DNA of 64,000 nucleotides, from the NCBI GenBank assembly GCA_964017155.1, contig OZ024854.1, positions 68,145,254-68,209,253 of the forward strand. The letters run 5' to 3'. Numbering within the stretch: position 1 is the stretch's first letter; each line of letters begins with the position of its first letter. Source of the DNA: Oasisia sp. SBJ-2009. Lineage: Eukaryota > Annelida > Polychaeta > Sabellida > Siboglinidae. A program made the position numbers and the translations under genes. Positions 10,187 to 25,100 of the stretch are shown here, one piece after another. The notes below the pieces were generated by a model. That model searched no databases, was not told where the DNA came from, and was given only the letters and a program-made list of their open reading frames with translations.

Positions 10187-13100
10187 CTACAAACACCGAG
10201 AGGACATGTGTCACACGGGAAACAACAACAACACACTGAGAGGACATGTGTCACACGGGAAACAACAACAACACACAGAGAGGACATGTGTCACACGGGA
10301 AACAACAACAACACACAGAGAGGACATGTGTCACACGGGAAACAACAACAACACACAGAGAGGACATGTGTCACACGGGAAACAACAACAACACACTGAG
10401 AGGACATGTGTTACACGGGAAACAACAACAACACACTGAGAGGACATGTGTCACACGGGAAACAACAACAACACACCGAGAGGACATGTGTCACACGGGA
10501 AACAACAACAACACACTGAGAGGACATGTGTCACACGGGAAACAACAACAACACACCGAGAGGACATGTGTCACACGGGAAACAACAACAACACACTGAG
10601 AGGACATGTGTCACACGGGAAACAACAACAACACACAGAGAGGACATATGTCACACGGGAAACAACAACAACACACTGAGAGGACATGTGTCACACGGGA
10701 AACAACAACAACACACCGAGAGGACATGTGTCACACGGGAAACAACAACAACACACTGAGAGGACATGTGTCACACGGGAAACAACAACAACACACAGAG
10801 AGGACATGTGTCACACGGGAAACAACAACAACACACTGAGAGGACATGTGTCACACGGGAAACAACATCAACACACAGAGAGGACACATGTCACACAGGA
10901 AACCACAACAACACACAGAGAGGACACATGTCATATGGGAACCAACAACAACACACAGATAGGACATGTGTCACACAGGAAACAACAACAATAACACACT
11001 GAGAGGACACATGTCACACAGGAAACAACAACAACACACAGAGAGGACACATGTCACACAGGAAACAACAACAACACACAGAGAGGACACATGTCACACA
11101 GGAAACAACAACAACACACAGAGAGGACACGTGTCACACAGTAAACAACAACAACACACAGAGAGGACACATGTCACACAGGAAATAACAACAACACACA
11201 GAGAGGACACATGTCACATGGGAAACAACAACAACACACAGAGAGGACACGTGTCACACAGTAAACAACAACAACACACAGAGAGGACACATGTCACAGA
11301 GGAAATAACAACAACACACAGAGAGGACACATGTCACATGGGAAATAACAACAACACACAGAGAGGACACATGTCACACAGGAAATAACAACAACACACA
11401 GAGAGGACACATGTCACATGGGAAACAACAACAACACACAGAGAGGACACGTGTCACACAGTAAACAACAACAACACACAGAGAGGACACATGTCACAGA
11501 AGAAATAACAACAACATACAGAGAGGACACATGTCACATGGGAAATAACAACAACACACAGAGAGGACACATGTCACACAGGAAATAACAACAACACACA
11601 GAGAGGACACATGTCACATGGGAAACAACAACAACACACAGAGGGGACATGTGTCACACGGGAAACAACAACAACAACACACTGAGAGGACACATGTCAT
11701 ACAGGAAACAACAACAATACACAGAGAGGACATGTGTCACATGGGAAACAACAACAACACACTGAGAGGACACATGTCACACAGGAAACAACAACAACAC
11801 ACAGAGAGGACACATGTCACACGGGAACCAACAACAACACACAGAGAGGACATGTGTCACACAGGAAACAACAACAACGACACACAGAGAGGACATGTGT
11901 CACACAGGAAATAACAACAACACACAGAGAGGACACATGTCACACAGGAAATAACAACAACACACAGAGAGGACACATGTCACATGGGAAATAACAACAA
12001 CACACAGACAGGACACATGTCACACAGGAAATAACAACAACACACAGAGAGGACACATGTCACATGGGAAACAACAACACACAGAGGGGACATGTGTCAC
12101 ACGGGAAACAACAACAACACACTGAGAGGACACATGTCACACAGTAAACAACAACAACACACTGAGAGGACACATGTCACACAGGAAACAACAACAACAC
12201 ACAGAGAGGACACATGTCACACAGGAAACAACAACAACACACAGAGAGGACATGTGTCACACAGGAAATAACAACAACACACAGAGAGGACACATGTCAC
12301 ACAGGAAATAACAACAACACACAGAGAGGACACATGTCACATGGGAAATAACAACAACACACAGACAGGACACATGTCACACAGGAAATAACAACAACAC
12401 ACAGAGAGGACACATGTCACATGGGAAACAACAACAACACACAGAGGGGACATGTGTCACACGGGAAACAACAACAACAACAACACGCAGAGACAACTCA
12501 CACAGCGGCTGTGACTGGGGCGGTGGTGGTCGCAGGTCTCTTGTCGATGCCCTGGTAGAGCAGTCGGTCGCGACACGTGACCTCCGTCTCGTACAGGTCC
12601 TTCACTCGCAGCAGCTCCCGGTTGCGCTCCTCCAGCGTCGTGATCGTCTCCCGGTACCGCCACTGGAGCTGCTGCATCTCCTCCTGGAGCACAACACACG
12701 CATGATACACACAACACACGCATGACAGCACACAACACATGCATGATAGCACACAACACACGCATGAGAGCACACAACACACGCATGAGAGCACACAACA
12801 CACGCATGAGAGCACACAACACACGCATGACACATACAACACACGCATGACAGCACACAACACACACATGACAGCACACAACACACGCATGACAGAACAC
12901 AACACACGCATGACAGCACACAACACACGTATGACAGCACACAACACACGCATGACAGCACACAACACACGCGTGACAGCACACAACACAAACATGACAG
13001 CACATAACACACGCATGACAGAACACAATACACGCATGACACATACAACACACGCATCACAGCACACAACACACGCATGACAGCACACAACACACGCATG

Positions 13101-16100
13101 ACAGCACACAACACATGCATGAGAGCGCACAACACACGCATGACAGCACACAACACACGCATGACAGCACGCAACACACGCATGACTGCACACAACACAC
13201 GCATGAAAGCACACAACACACGCATGACAGCACACAACACACGCATGACAGCACGCAATACACGCATGACAGCACACAACACACGCATGACAGCACACAA
13301 CACACGCATGACAGCACACAACACACGCATGACAGCCCTCAACACATGCATGACAGCACACAACACATGCATGACAGCACACAACACACACACATGACAG
13401 CACACAACACACGCATGACAGCACGCAACACACGCATGACAGCACACAACACCCGCATGACAGCACACAACACACGCATGACAGCACGCAACACACACAT
13501 GACAGCACGCAACACATGCATGACAACACACAACACATACATGACAGCATGCAACACATGCATGGCAGCACGCAACACATGCATGACAGCACGCAATACA
13601 CGGATGACAGCACGCAACACATGCATGACAGCACGCAACAATCGTCACAGCACACAACACACGCATGACAGCACGCAACACATGGATGACAGCACGCAAC
13701 ACATGCATGACAGCTCGCAACACACGCATGACAGCATGCAACACATGCATGACATCACGCAACACATGCATGACATCATGCAACACACACATGACAGCAT
13801 GCAACAGACACATGACAGCACACAACACACGCATGACAGCACGCAACGTACGCAGGACAACACACAACACATGCATGACAGCCCGCAACACACACACATG
13901 ACAGCACACAACACACGCATGACAGCACCCAACACACGCATGACAGCACACAACACACGCATGACAGCACACAACACATGCATGATTGACAGCACACAAC
14001 ACACACATGACAGAACACAACACACACATGACAGCACACAACACACGCATGACAGCACACAACACACACATGACAGCACACAACACACGCATGACAGCAC
14101 ACAACACATGCATGACAGCATGCAACATATGCATGACAGCATGCAACACACGCATGACAGCACGCAACACACGCATGACAGCATACAACACACACATGAC
14201 CACACGCAACACATGCGTGACAGCACACACAACACACGCATGACAGCACACAACACATGCATGACAGCATGCAACACACGCATGATAGCACACAACAAAT
14301 GCATGACAGCACGCAACACACGCATGATAGCACACAACAAACGCATGACAGCACGCAACACACGCATGACAGCACACAACACACGCATGATAGCACGCAA
14401 TACACTGGTGACAGCACACAACACAAGCATGATAGCATGCAATACACGCGTGACAGCACATGACATGCACGTATGACAGCATTCACAGTACATACATGAC
14501 AGTACATAAAGCATGCACGCATGTTAGCACACACACGACATGTATGCATGACAGAACGCACAACATGCATGCGTGATAGCATGCATAACATAGCACGCAC
14601 AAAGCATACAACATGCACACATGACAAGTTTCAATACCCACTGCTTATGACTGCTAGGACAGCATTGAATGGCAGCCTGTGAATGAACCTGTGCTAAATT
14701 GTAGTTGACATTATATAGCAACATTGTAGCTATCCACAGATGTCACATGATCTCTTTGATAGACTAAGAGGTAGCTTATAAGTATAACTTAGCTGGAACA
14801 AAACAATGCAGTTATTTAGCAAAAGTATGTGAAAATCTATAAATAACATTAACAAGTCTAGGAATAAAAAAATGCTAACATTTTTAAGAAGCAAAAAATG
14901 TTAGACGAGCAATCTTTTGAAAATGTTAATGACAGCCAATCGTCGACAGGATGCGAGTTTGCTGCGAGACTGACCTCCAGGGCTCGTCGTGAGTTCTCAA
15001 AGTTCTTGCGCATGTCAGCTTCGCGACTGTCGCGGAGTCGGTCGATGTCGTCCCTCGCCTTCTCCTGCTCCGCCAGGAAGTTGTTCACCTCCACCAGCTT
15101 CGCATTCAGCTCCAGGCGCATCTGTTTCTCCAGCTCATTCCTGTCGCTGCTGTTGGTCGCCTGCTGACTCTGTCGGGACAAACAGGCTCAGTCGGTCACT
15201 GGCAGCACAAACAGTCTTGGTCAGTCACTGGCTCGTGACAGGCACTTGGCATGTATGGACAATGTCTAGGTAGTTTCCTGTTTTAGAAAATAGTTCCGAT
15301 TGATCTGAAGAGTTTGCTTCGTTAAATGTTAAAAAGACTTTTTGGAAGCCAGTATCAGGTACAACAGTGTACCTGTTTGTGAGCGTGCATGTCTGTATCT
15401 GTGTGTGTGTGTACGTGTGTGTGTGCGCGTGCGTGCATGCACGAATATAATAAAAACATTATAGATTTCTACTTGATCTATATAAATTTATCCTTGTTTT
15501 TAATTGGTTAGTGTTGATAAGAATTGTTAATATTTACTATGGTTGTATGTTTCTGATGTGCTACCTGGCAGGTTAAATATCACCCCAGACTTATCCAATG
15601 GACGTATCTGGATAAATGTTACATCAACGTCAAAGTCTGGTGCTTATCCAACAGTCACAATAACACGTAATTGTGCATCAGAACCTGACACTGACTCACT
15701 GTCTAGCCAACCAATTAGGTACTTCTGAAACAGGCTGTGATATGGTAATCAACACATCAGAGAAGACAGTCTGGCCAAGTAGGTGCCATACTAGGCATGC
15801 TGGCACACACTAGGTGGTAGTCACTAAGCCTGTTGGTACCATACAAGGCATGCTGGCACACACTAGGTGGTAGTCACTAAGCCTGTAGGTGCCATACAAG
15901 GCATGCTGGCACACACTAGGTGGTAGTCACTAAGCCTGTTGGTACCATACTAGGCATGCTGGCACACACTAGGCGGTATTCACTAAGCCTGTTGGTACCA
16001 TACTAAGCATGCTGGCGCCCACAAGACATGTTGATATACCGAAAGCAGAAAGCATGGTCACATGTTACTGTTAAAGATACTTCAACTTCACTGAAACAAT

Positions 16101-19100
16101 GGACTTTAAGCAACATCCTTTTTATGTACTGTACATGATTTATTGGGCAAGACACCTGCTGTGGCCTTGCCTTCATAGGATGCAAGTAATTAATACAGGT
16201 ATAATGCAGGTATAATGCAGGTATAATGCAGGTATAATGCAGGTATAATGCAGGTATATTGCAGGTATAATGCAGATTTAAAGCAGACGGCATCAAACAA
16301 ACCGCAACACATCTATACTTGTGCGTGAATGCAGGCACACATGAATGCAGGCACACACGAATGCAGGCACACATGAATGCAGGCACACGTGAATGCAGGC
16401 ACACGTGAATGCAGGCACACGTGAATGCAGGCACACACGAATGCAGGCACACATGAATGCAGGCACACGTGAATGCAGGCACACATGAATGCAGGCACAC
16501 ATGAATGCAGGCACACATGAATGCAGGCACACATGAATGCAGGCACACATGAATGCAGGCACACGTGAATGCAGGCACACATGAATGCAGGCACACGTGA
16601 ATGCAGGCACACGTGAATGCAGGCACACATGAATGCAGGCACACGTGAATGCAGGCACACATGAATGCAGGCACACATGAATGCAGGCACACATGAATGC
16701 AGGCACACATGAATGCAGGCACACATGAATGCAGGCACACATGAATGCAGGCACACATGAATGCAGGCACACATGAATGCAGGCACACATGAATGCAGGC
16801 ACACATGAATGCAGGCACACATGAATGCAGGCACACATGAATGCAGACACACATGAATGCAGGCACACATGAATGCAGGCACACATGAATGCAGGCACAC
16901 ATGAATGCAGGCACACATGAATGCAGGCACACATGAATGCAGGCACACGTGAATGCAGGCACACGTGAATGCAGACACACATGAATGCAGGCACACATGA
17001 ATGCAGGCACACATGAATGCAGGCACACATGAATGCAGACACACATGAATGCAGGCACACATGAATGCAGGCACACATGAATGCAGACACACATGAATGC
17101 AGACACACATGAATGCAGGCACACATGAATGCAGGCACACATGAATGCAGGCACACATGAATGCAGGCACACATGAATGCAGGCACACATGAATGCAGGC
17201 ACACATGAATGCAGACACACATGAATGCAGACACACATGAATGCAGGCACACATGAATGCAGACACACATGAATGCAGGCACACATGAATGCAGGCACAC
17301 ATGAATGCAGGCACACATGAATGCAGGCACACATGAATGCAGGCACACATGAATGCAGACACACATGAATGCAGACACACATGAATGCAGGCACACATGA
17401 ATGCAGACACACATGAATGCAGGCACACATGAATGCAGGCACACATGAATGCAGACACACATGAATGCAGGCACACATGAATGCAGACACACATGAATGC
17501 AGGCACACATGAATGCAGACACACATGAATGCAGGCACACATGAATGCAGGCACACATGAATGCAGACACACATGAATGCAGACACACATGAATGCAGAC
17601 ACACATGAATGCAGACACACATGAATGCAGGCACACATGAATGCAGGCACACATGAATGCAGACACACATGAATGCAGGCACACATGAATGCAGGCACAC
17701 ATGAATGCAGACACACATGAATGCAGACACACATGAATGCAGGCACACATGAATGCAGGCACACATGAATGCAGGCACACATGAATGCAGGCACACATGA
17801 ATGCAGGCACACATGAATGCAGGCACACATGAATGCAGACACACATGAATGCAGACACACATGAATGCAGGCACACATGAATGCAGACACACATGAATGC
17901 AGGCACACATGAATGCAGGCACACATGAATGCAGGCACACATGAATGCAGGCACACATGAATGCAGGCACACATGAATGCAGACACACATGAATGCAGAC
18001 ACACATGAATGCAGGCACACATGAATGCAGACACACATGAATGCAGGCACACATGAATGCAGGCACACATGAATGCAGACACACATGAATGCAGGCACAC
18101 ATGAATGCAGACACACATGAATGCAGGCACACATGAATGCAGACACACATGAATGCAGGCACACATGAATGCAGGCACACATGAATGCAGGCACACATGA
18201 ATGCAGGCACACATGAATGCAGACACACATGAATGCAGACACACATGAATGCAGGCACACATGAATGCAGACACACATGAATGCAGGCACACATGAATGC
18301 AGGCACACATGAATGCAGGCACACATGAATGCAGGCACACATGAATGCAGGCACACATGAATGCAGACACACATGAATGCAGACACACATGAATGCAGGC
18401 ACACATGAATGCAGACACACATGAATGCAGGCACACATGAATGCAGGCACACATGAATGCAGACACACATGAATGCAGGCACACATGAATGCAGACACAC
18501 ATGAATGCAGGCACACATGAATGCAGACACACATGAATGCAGGCACACATGAATGCAGGCACACATGAATGCAGGCACACATGAATGCAGGCACACGTGA
18601 ATGCAGACACACGTGAATGCAGACACACATGAATGCAGGCACACATGAATGCAGACACACATGAATGCAGGCACACATGAATGCAGACACACATGAATGC
18701 AGGCACACATGAATGCAGGCACACATGAATGCAGGCACACATGAATGCAGGCACACATGAATGCAGGCACACATGAATGCAGGCACACATGAATGCAGGC
18801 ACACATGAATGCAGGCACACATGAATGCAGGCACACATGAATGCAGGCACACATGAATGCAGGCACACATGCAGAACTTATGTCCAACAACAACACAAGA
18901 GAAAAGCAGAAATCCGTGCATGTTATATATGATTGATGCAGGGTCACATGACTCTCCCGCAGAGGAGATAGCAATGTTTCAACATCGCATGTTGACTACG
19001 CTACGTCTGTCATATGATTTACCACGAGACAAAGACAGCATTCAGCAGTGTCAACCAGTGGTACACAAGGCTGCCATCTTTAATGTGTCTGTTATGAACA

Positions 19101-22100
19101 ATTATTGTAGGTATTCTGTGCAAATGTTCTAAATTCATGTACTGATAAAGTAAGTCATAAAATTACCAAAATTGTCTGGATACACCAATCATTAACTACA
19201 ACAATTCAACATTATGCTGTCTTAAAATAATTCTCACCCGTCTTAATAGCATACAACCTTTCAAAATAAAATTTAAAAATTGAAACTTATCATAGACAAT
19301 TACAATATACCGGTACATATGATAATAGTAATTACATCTCAAAAACATTACGTTATATTCTTATAACAATATTTAAACTTGAGGCAACAAATAAAGACCA
19401 AAACAGTTGGCTGAAATAGCCAGGAAGAGAACAGCACTTTTTGAATGCAATTATTGCTATGATTTTGTAGGTACAGAAGTAATTACAACATGAAATGTCC
19501 CATTCCAAGACACTGGAACATAACTTTAAACTTAACTAAATATGAATCAGATCATCAATACAAAACGCCATCATTCGGATGTGGTACAGCTGCTCCAAAC
19601 AACCAAATAAACAAACAAACAGTTGCTGTAACAGACAACAATCCCCTTACACTAATCTTGTAACATAAACATTTAATAAGCAACAATGAATAATGCTTTA
19701 AGTAACAAGGCAGTTGACCATTGATAATGCTCACAGTTTGTCAAAATGTTTATTGTGCCACCAAAACATTTGCTTCATGTCAAGTACTCTACAGTTACAT
19801 TAATTTATCAAATGACCACCAAACTGTGTCGTGTGAATGTTATACTCTCAATATTGCCACATTCTAGAAGATTCCATATTATATACGCCAGCCATATGCG
19901 AGCATGCCAACAACTCCAACCTGCCACACGACAGCTTGTGTCAGGCCACAAGAGTTGTCATGCCAACTGCCATGAGAACACTCAACACTTCAACACCGTG
20001 CGGCATCGATGGGTTAGTAGAACGCAGGAACCAACGCGAGGAGACGTGGCGCGGCTGCATGCTGCCTCCAGTCACTCACATCCAGGTCAGTCTGCAGCTT
20101 AGCGCTGGAGCGCTCGAGTTGTGCGTAGGCCCGCTCCAGACCGCGCAGGTCGCGCTGCAGCTGGTGTTTCGCCGAAGCCTCGGCCCGTCTCATCTCTGCC
20201 AGCCCCAGGAGCTGCTGTTGGCAGGTACCGCCCCCGGCACAGCCCGACCCAAGGATCATTTAGGGGCCACAAATACACACAACCCACATACACAACACAC
20301 CAGACTCAACTCGAAATCACACTATCTCACATGCCACTCATGGTCAACTTGTGTTCAACTCATCACACTAATGCAGACTCTTTCACAGCATGTTGCTGTC
20401 TAGACGTTCCGCCATAGTACAAATACATTATTTACTTTTTGCAGACTATACATACCTTCATTAATATTACCCCTGAATGACCTGTTTACACTTTCCTCCT
20501 GACAATATTACTGTGCTTTTTCCTGAGTACAAATACTGTTATTGCACCTTCTCGTGACAACAAATACTTCATATTACACTTTCCCAAACTACAAATACTT
20601 TTTATTGCACTTTCTCCTAACTAAATATAATGTGCACGTCATTTTTACATTTTGTATCTTTTAAGGCATTCCAACAACTTGTCTACATCACTTACATTGT
20701 GACTACTTATCAATCTGATTAATTACTGACTAAATGCTACACACTTTCAACACCTGTGAAATTCATACATATTTACACTTTTTAGTAGCAAACCACTGTA
20801 AGTATGTGTAAATTAGCACCTTCTGAATTAATTCACACTAACACCAGCACAAGCCTTCATGTAGGGTTAGGCCTGCATTTAATTATAAAAACAAGAGGAA
20901 TTATAACTCACACATTTTGATACAAAACACACCTTACAACCGTTATTTACAATGCCTCAACTATGCAACTGTTACCAGGCTACTCAACCACCGCATTCTC
21001 GATGACAGCATCTCTACCACAAGTTCTCTTACCTGGCGCAAACAGCCTGCATTGTCAGTCTCGTCGCGAGGGTGATTCTCTAGATTATTCGCCTTATCAC
21101 AGCCTCCCGACTGGGCGTCCTACAGACAGCAGGGACGTGCCACTACAGTACTACTTACACACAAACACCAAGACACCAGTGGCACAGACAGTCACAGAGA
21201 CTCCCTGACCACACTACACACAGACACACGGGGCCAGTTCACTTACATTGTTAAGAGCTCTTAAATCCAATTTTGCATTTTAAAATCAATTTTCATCCTT
21301 AGCATTGATCTTGAATACCTGAGAACTGTCAACGCCATGACACGCCAGCTGGACACTGTCACTGGTGTGTCATGGAAATAGTGTCCTCAGTAATATGGCA
21401 GTGGATGATTGCATTTTGTAAAACCTCGTATCATTTAACAATGGATTTCATTGATGGTAAATTTTTAGCTTTTTAATGAAATGGTCCCCAGAGCCATAGA
21501 TGTCTGTGTGGACAGGCAGATGATAACTAACTATAGAGAATTGGAAGGAGTGACTGAGAGATTGAGTGAAGTAGGAGTGACAAAGTCTAACAATAAACAA
21601 TGCTCCACAGTGACACATTCTAAGACTAGGCACACAGAAATTATGAAAATAACAAACAGTGCAGACCAACATAGTTGTATAGCAGAGACTGGAAATGGCA
21701 GAGTTTAAGGCTTCATGCAAACAAGACAACACTTCACTTGGGTCTCACAGGAACAGGAAACATCCTACGTTGTTTTGTGCTCTGAACAACGGTGTTTTGT
21801 ACTACACATTAGGAGATGTGTTTATGTAATGACTCATGAATAAGAGAACATGTGGTCTAATCAGAGCAAGGAGTGCATTAGTTAGCATTAGAGAGCGCGG
21901 GTGGTGTAGTGGTTACCACATCCGCCTGCCACGCCGGCGGCACGGATTCGATCCCCAATACCGGCAGTTGTGATATAAAAATCTGGCTCTCAACATTGGG
22001 GACTGTGTATCCCTCGTGAATCGGAGAATCACGTTAATGTCGGTCCCGTCTCAATTTGGGACGTAAAAGAACCACCGAGGACGACAAGCACCCTGGCAAT

Positions 22101-25100
22101 GACCATCCTCAGTGACTCCTGCGTTAGCCCAAGATTGGGCTGTTTGGAGTAAATAACCTGAGACCTGAGATTAGTTCTTTTTGAGCAAGCACACACTGCC
22201 CAGGGCTGGCAGGTGTGATGTGACACTTGACCAGTCCAGACAAGGTGAAGGTGTCTGGTCTGGTCAAGTATCACGAAGGTGTCTGTGTTTGTCTTTCCGC
22301 AGCAGGAATACACCATCACCTGAGTGCGTGAGATGTGTGCACACCTGACATGCGCGTGCAATGTGTGTGTGACAGTGACAAAGGACATACCCTGGCTTGT
22401 TTCTTGCACGACTTGAGCTGTGTGCGTAAGGTCAACACTTCCCTGTGTAACTGGTTGACTCTGCAGAGAAAACGTGAGACATTCATTGAGGAACAGAGGT
22501 AGGCTGCCCTGGGTCAAATGTGCGCATAGTGCCTTTTATGTGAGAACTCAATATTTGTGAAATTATTTACTTGTCCGGTGGACAAGTACAACCAAAAGTT
22601 CACTTGCCCGTACAACAATTCACTTGTCCCAGTAAAAAGCATGGCATGTAATTAGCTACCAAACTGTAATATTAGATTTATAGACTGAGAAAAGTCTCAT
22701 CACAGTAGAAACATCCTGTATTACAGCAACCAAGATCAGTGATATTTACTGGCTGAATGACAAATAAATATAGTTAGCAGGCTGTCCTAGAAAGGAAACA
22801 CACAAAATGACTTATGTGTCCTACAGAGGTGACCTATAAACTTGACCTATACACTTGACCTACTTCTCCTGGGCTTCACACCCTCGCACTTCTGCAGCCT
22901 TCTTCATCTCCAAGGCTTTCTTCGCCTTCCGTTTCATCTGCAGACGTCATAAAGTATGTCACATGATGACTGTGATGACAGGGTCAAGGGGGAGAGAGAC
23001 AGACAGACAGACAGAGATACAGAGAGTGAGAGAGACATAGAGACAGAGACCAAGAGAGAATGAGGGAGATAGCAGGAGGGAGGGAGGGAGGGAGGGAGGG
23101 AGGGAGGGAGGGAGGGAGGGAGGGAGGGAGGGAGGGAGGGAGGGAGGGAGGGAGGGAGGGAGGGAGGGAGGGAGGGAGGGAGGGAGGGAGGGAGGGAGGG
23201 AGGGAGGGAGGGAGGGAGGGAGGGAGGGAGGGAGGGAGGGAGGGAGGGAGGGAGGGAGGGAGGGAGGGAGGGAGGGAGGGAGGGAGGGAGGGAGGGAGGG
23301 AGGGAGGGAGGGAGGGAGGGAGGGAGGGAGGGAGGGAGGGAGGGAGGGAGGGAGGGAGGGAGGGAGGGGCAGAGATATAAGGAGAAAGGAAGATACAGAA
23401 ATATATAAATAGAGAAAGAAGATAAGGAGAGCGAGCATTGAAAACTGAGGTGGTAGAAGATGAGAGTGACCATACTTGATTTGAGGAGACAGTGGAGAGA
23501 CATTGGAGGGCCAGGTGTGAGAGGGCGAGGGTGGGCAGACATTGGAGAAAACTGAGATAACTGAAGAAAACTCAATGAGAAGATGGAACAGACTAAGAGA
23601 TGAGGACAACACACAAGTTAACAGGAGAAGGAATATACACATATATACACATGTGCATGTACAGTCATGTACACATGTGCATGTACAGTCATGTACACAT
23701 GTGCATACACACTTTTGTAGATACATCAGCCAGTTAGCATCAGCATGTGGTAGACACTCAGTATCAACTACATTGGCTCCTGTCAAAGGATCACCTCACA
23801 CAGCTGACCCTTACCTCCTTCATTACCTCACTTAACTGACCTTACCTCACACAGCTGACCCTTACCTCATTCATTACCTCACTTAACTGACCTTACCTCA
23901 CACAGCTGACCCTTACCTCATTCATTACCTCACTTAACTGACCTTACCTCACACAGCTGACCCTTACCTCCTTCATTACCTCATTTAACTGACCTTACCT
24001 CACACAGCTGACCCTTACCTCATTCATTACCTCACTTAACTGACCTTACCTCACACAGCTGACCCTTACCTCATTCATTACCTCACTTAACTGACCTTAC
24101 CTCACACAGCTGACCTTCAATGTCCTGTTTCTGTTCCTCGAGTTGTGCGATCTGGCAAGTGCATGAGACAGACAGAGTGACAAGAATGTGACAAGCGGGA
24201 CTCATGCAGTGACAGCCGACGGTGCCAGGCGCATGCACAAGGCACATCTACACAGTCCTACCACTGCCTCTAACTAGACAGGGTTCAACAGTTTCAACAA
24301 CAGCTCATTCTCGGTACCAAAATTGATACTTGACAAGACAACAGCGAAATGACCAGTACATCACTGACCTGGAGACTCAGCATACTCCATCAAACAATTA
24401 TATACAGCTGCCTGAATACACGCTTTTCACATTTTTATGAAAATACGTAACTGAGAGTTGCCTGTGTCAGCTCTAGTCACAGTGGTGGTGTCATTCACAT
24501 ACAGCTGTGTTTAGCTGTTTGCAACTCTGTTGTTTGGCAAAGGGAAGGCTTGGTGGCTGTCTCGGCATAAATTCAGCTCATGTAAGATGTTGGTGTATCA
24601 CTATAGATGACCAGTTTATATAGGATGTGAAAGAATGTTACAATCTCATTAATATCAGCGTAGCCTTACCAGCTGTAATATGTCTTGGTATAAATTATTC
24701 ACAAAACCTAAACGTTTATTTTTTGCACTTTTATAAAATCTGTTTGATCAGTCAAGAAAACCTTAGAACCACTGGAGGGAAGAGGCTTGGGCTACTGGAG
24801 GGAAGAGGCTTGGGCTACTGGAGGGAAGAGACTTGGGCTACTGGAGGGAAGAGGCTTGGGCTACTGGAGGGAAGAGGCTTGGGCTACTGGAGGGAAGAGG
24901 CTTGGGCTACTGGAGGGAAGAGGCTTGGGCTACTGGAGGGAAGAGGCTTGGGCTACTGGAGGGAAGAGACTTGGACTACTGGAGGGAAGAGACTTGGGCT
25001 ACTGGAGGGAAGAGGCTTGGGCTACTGGAGGGAAGAGGCTTGGGCTACTGGAGGGAAGAAACTTTGGCTACTGGAGGGAAGAGACTTGGGCTACTGGAGG

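Noticed and set aside
10179..12485. Array resembling CRISPR (regular 40-bp period)
   Set aside because: There are no unique spacers: the whole unit repeats, no cas genes are present and the host is a eukaryote.
12457..14627. Cys/His-rich frames up to 626 codons (minus) and 453 codons (plus)
   Set aside because: Artefacts of the 21-bp minisatellite; open on both strands in several phases. Only the W40 part (12502-12683) is coding.
16003..18974. Minus-strand frames of 851-972 codons rich in Cys, His and Val
   Set aside because: They translate the 16-bp array in three frames at once; the unit has no stop and 48 bp is a multiple of three. No splice signals or known domain.
21893..21965. Functional tRNA-Gly gene
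   Set aside because: Conserved A and B boxes but no intact acceptor stem and a SINE-type body directly attached.
22934..23786. Minus-strand frames with long Pro-Pro-Ser-Leu runs
   Set aside because: Translation of the (GGGA)n microsatellite.
24115..24151. Shorter W35 ending at GAAG|gtcagc
   Set aside because: It leaves phase 1, which gives a stop codon within W36; the donor 14 bases on keeps the frame and has the stronger consensus.
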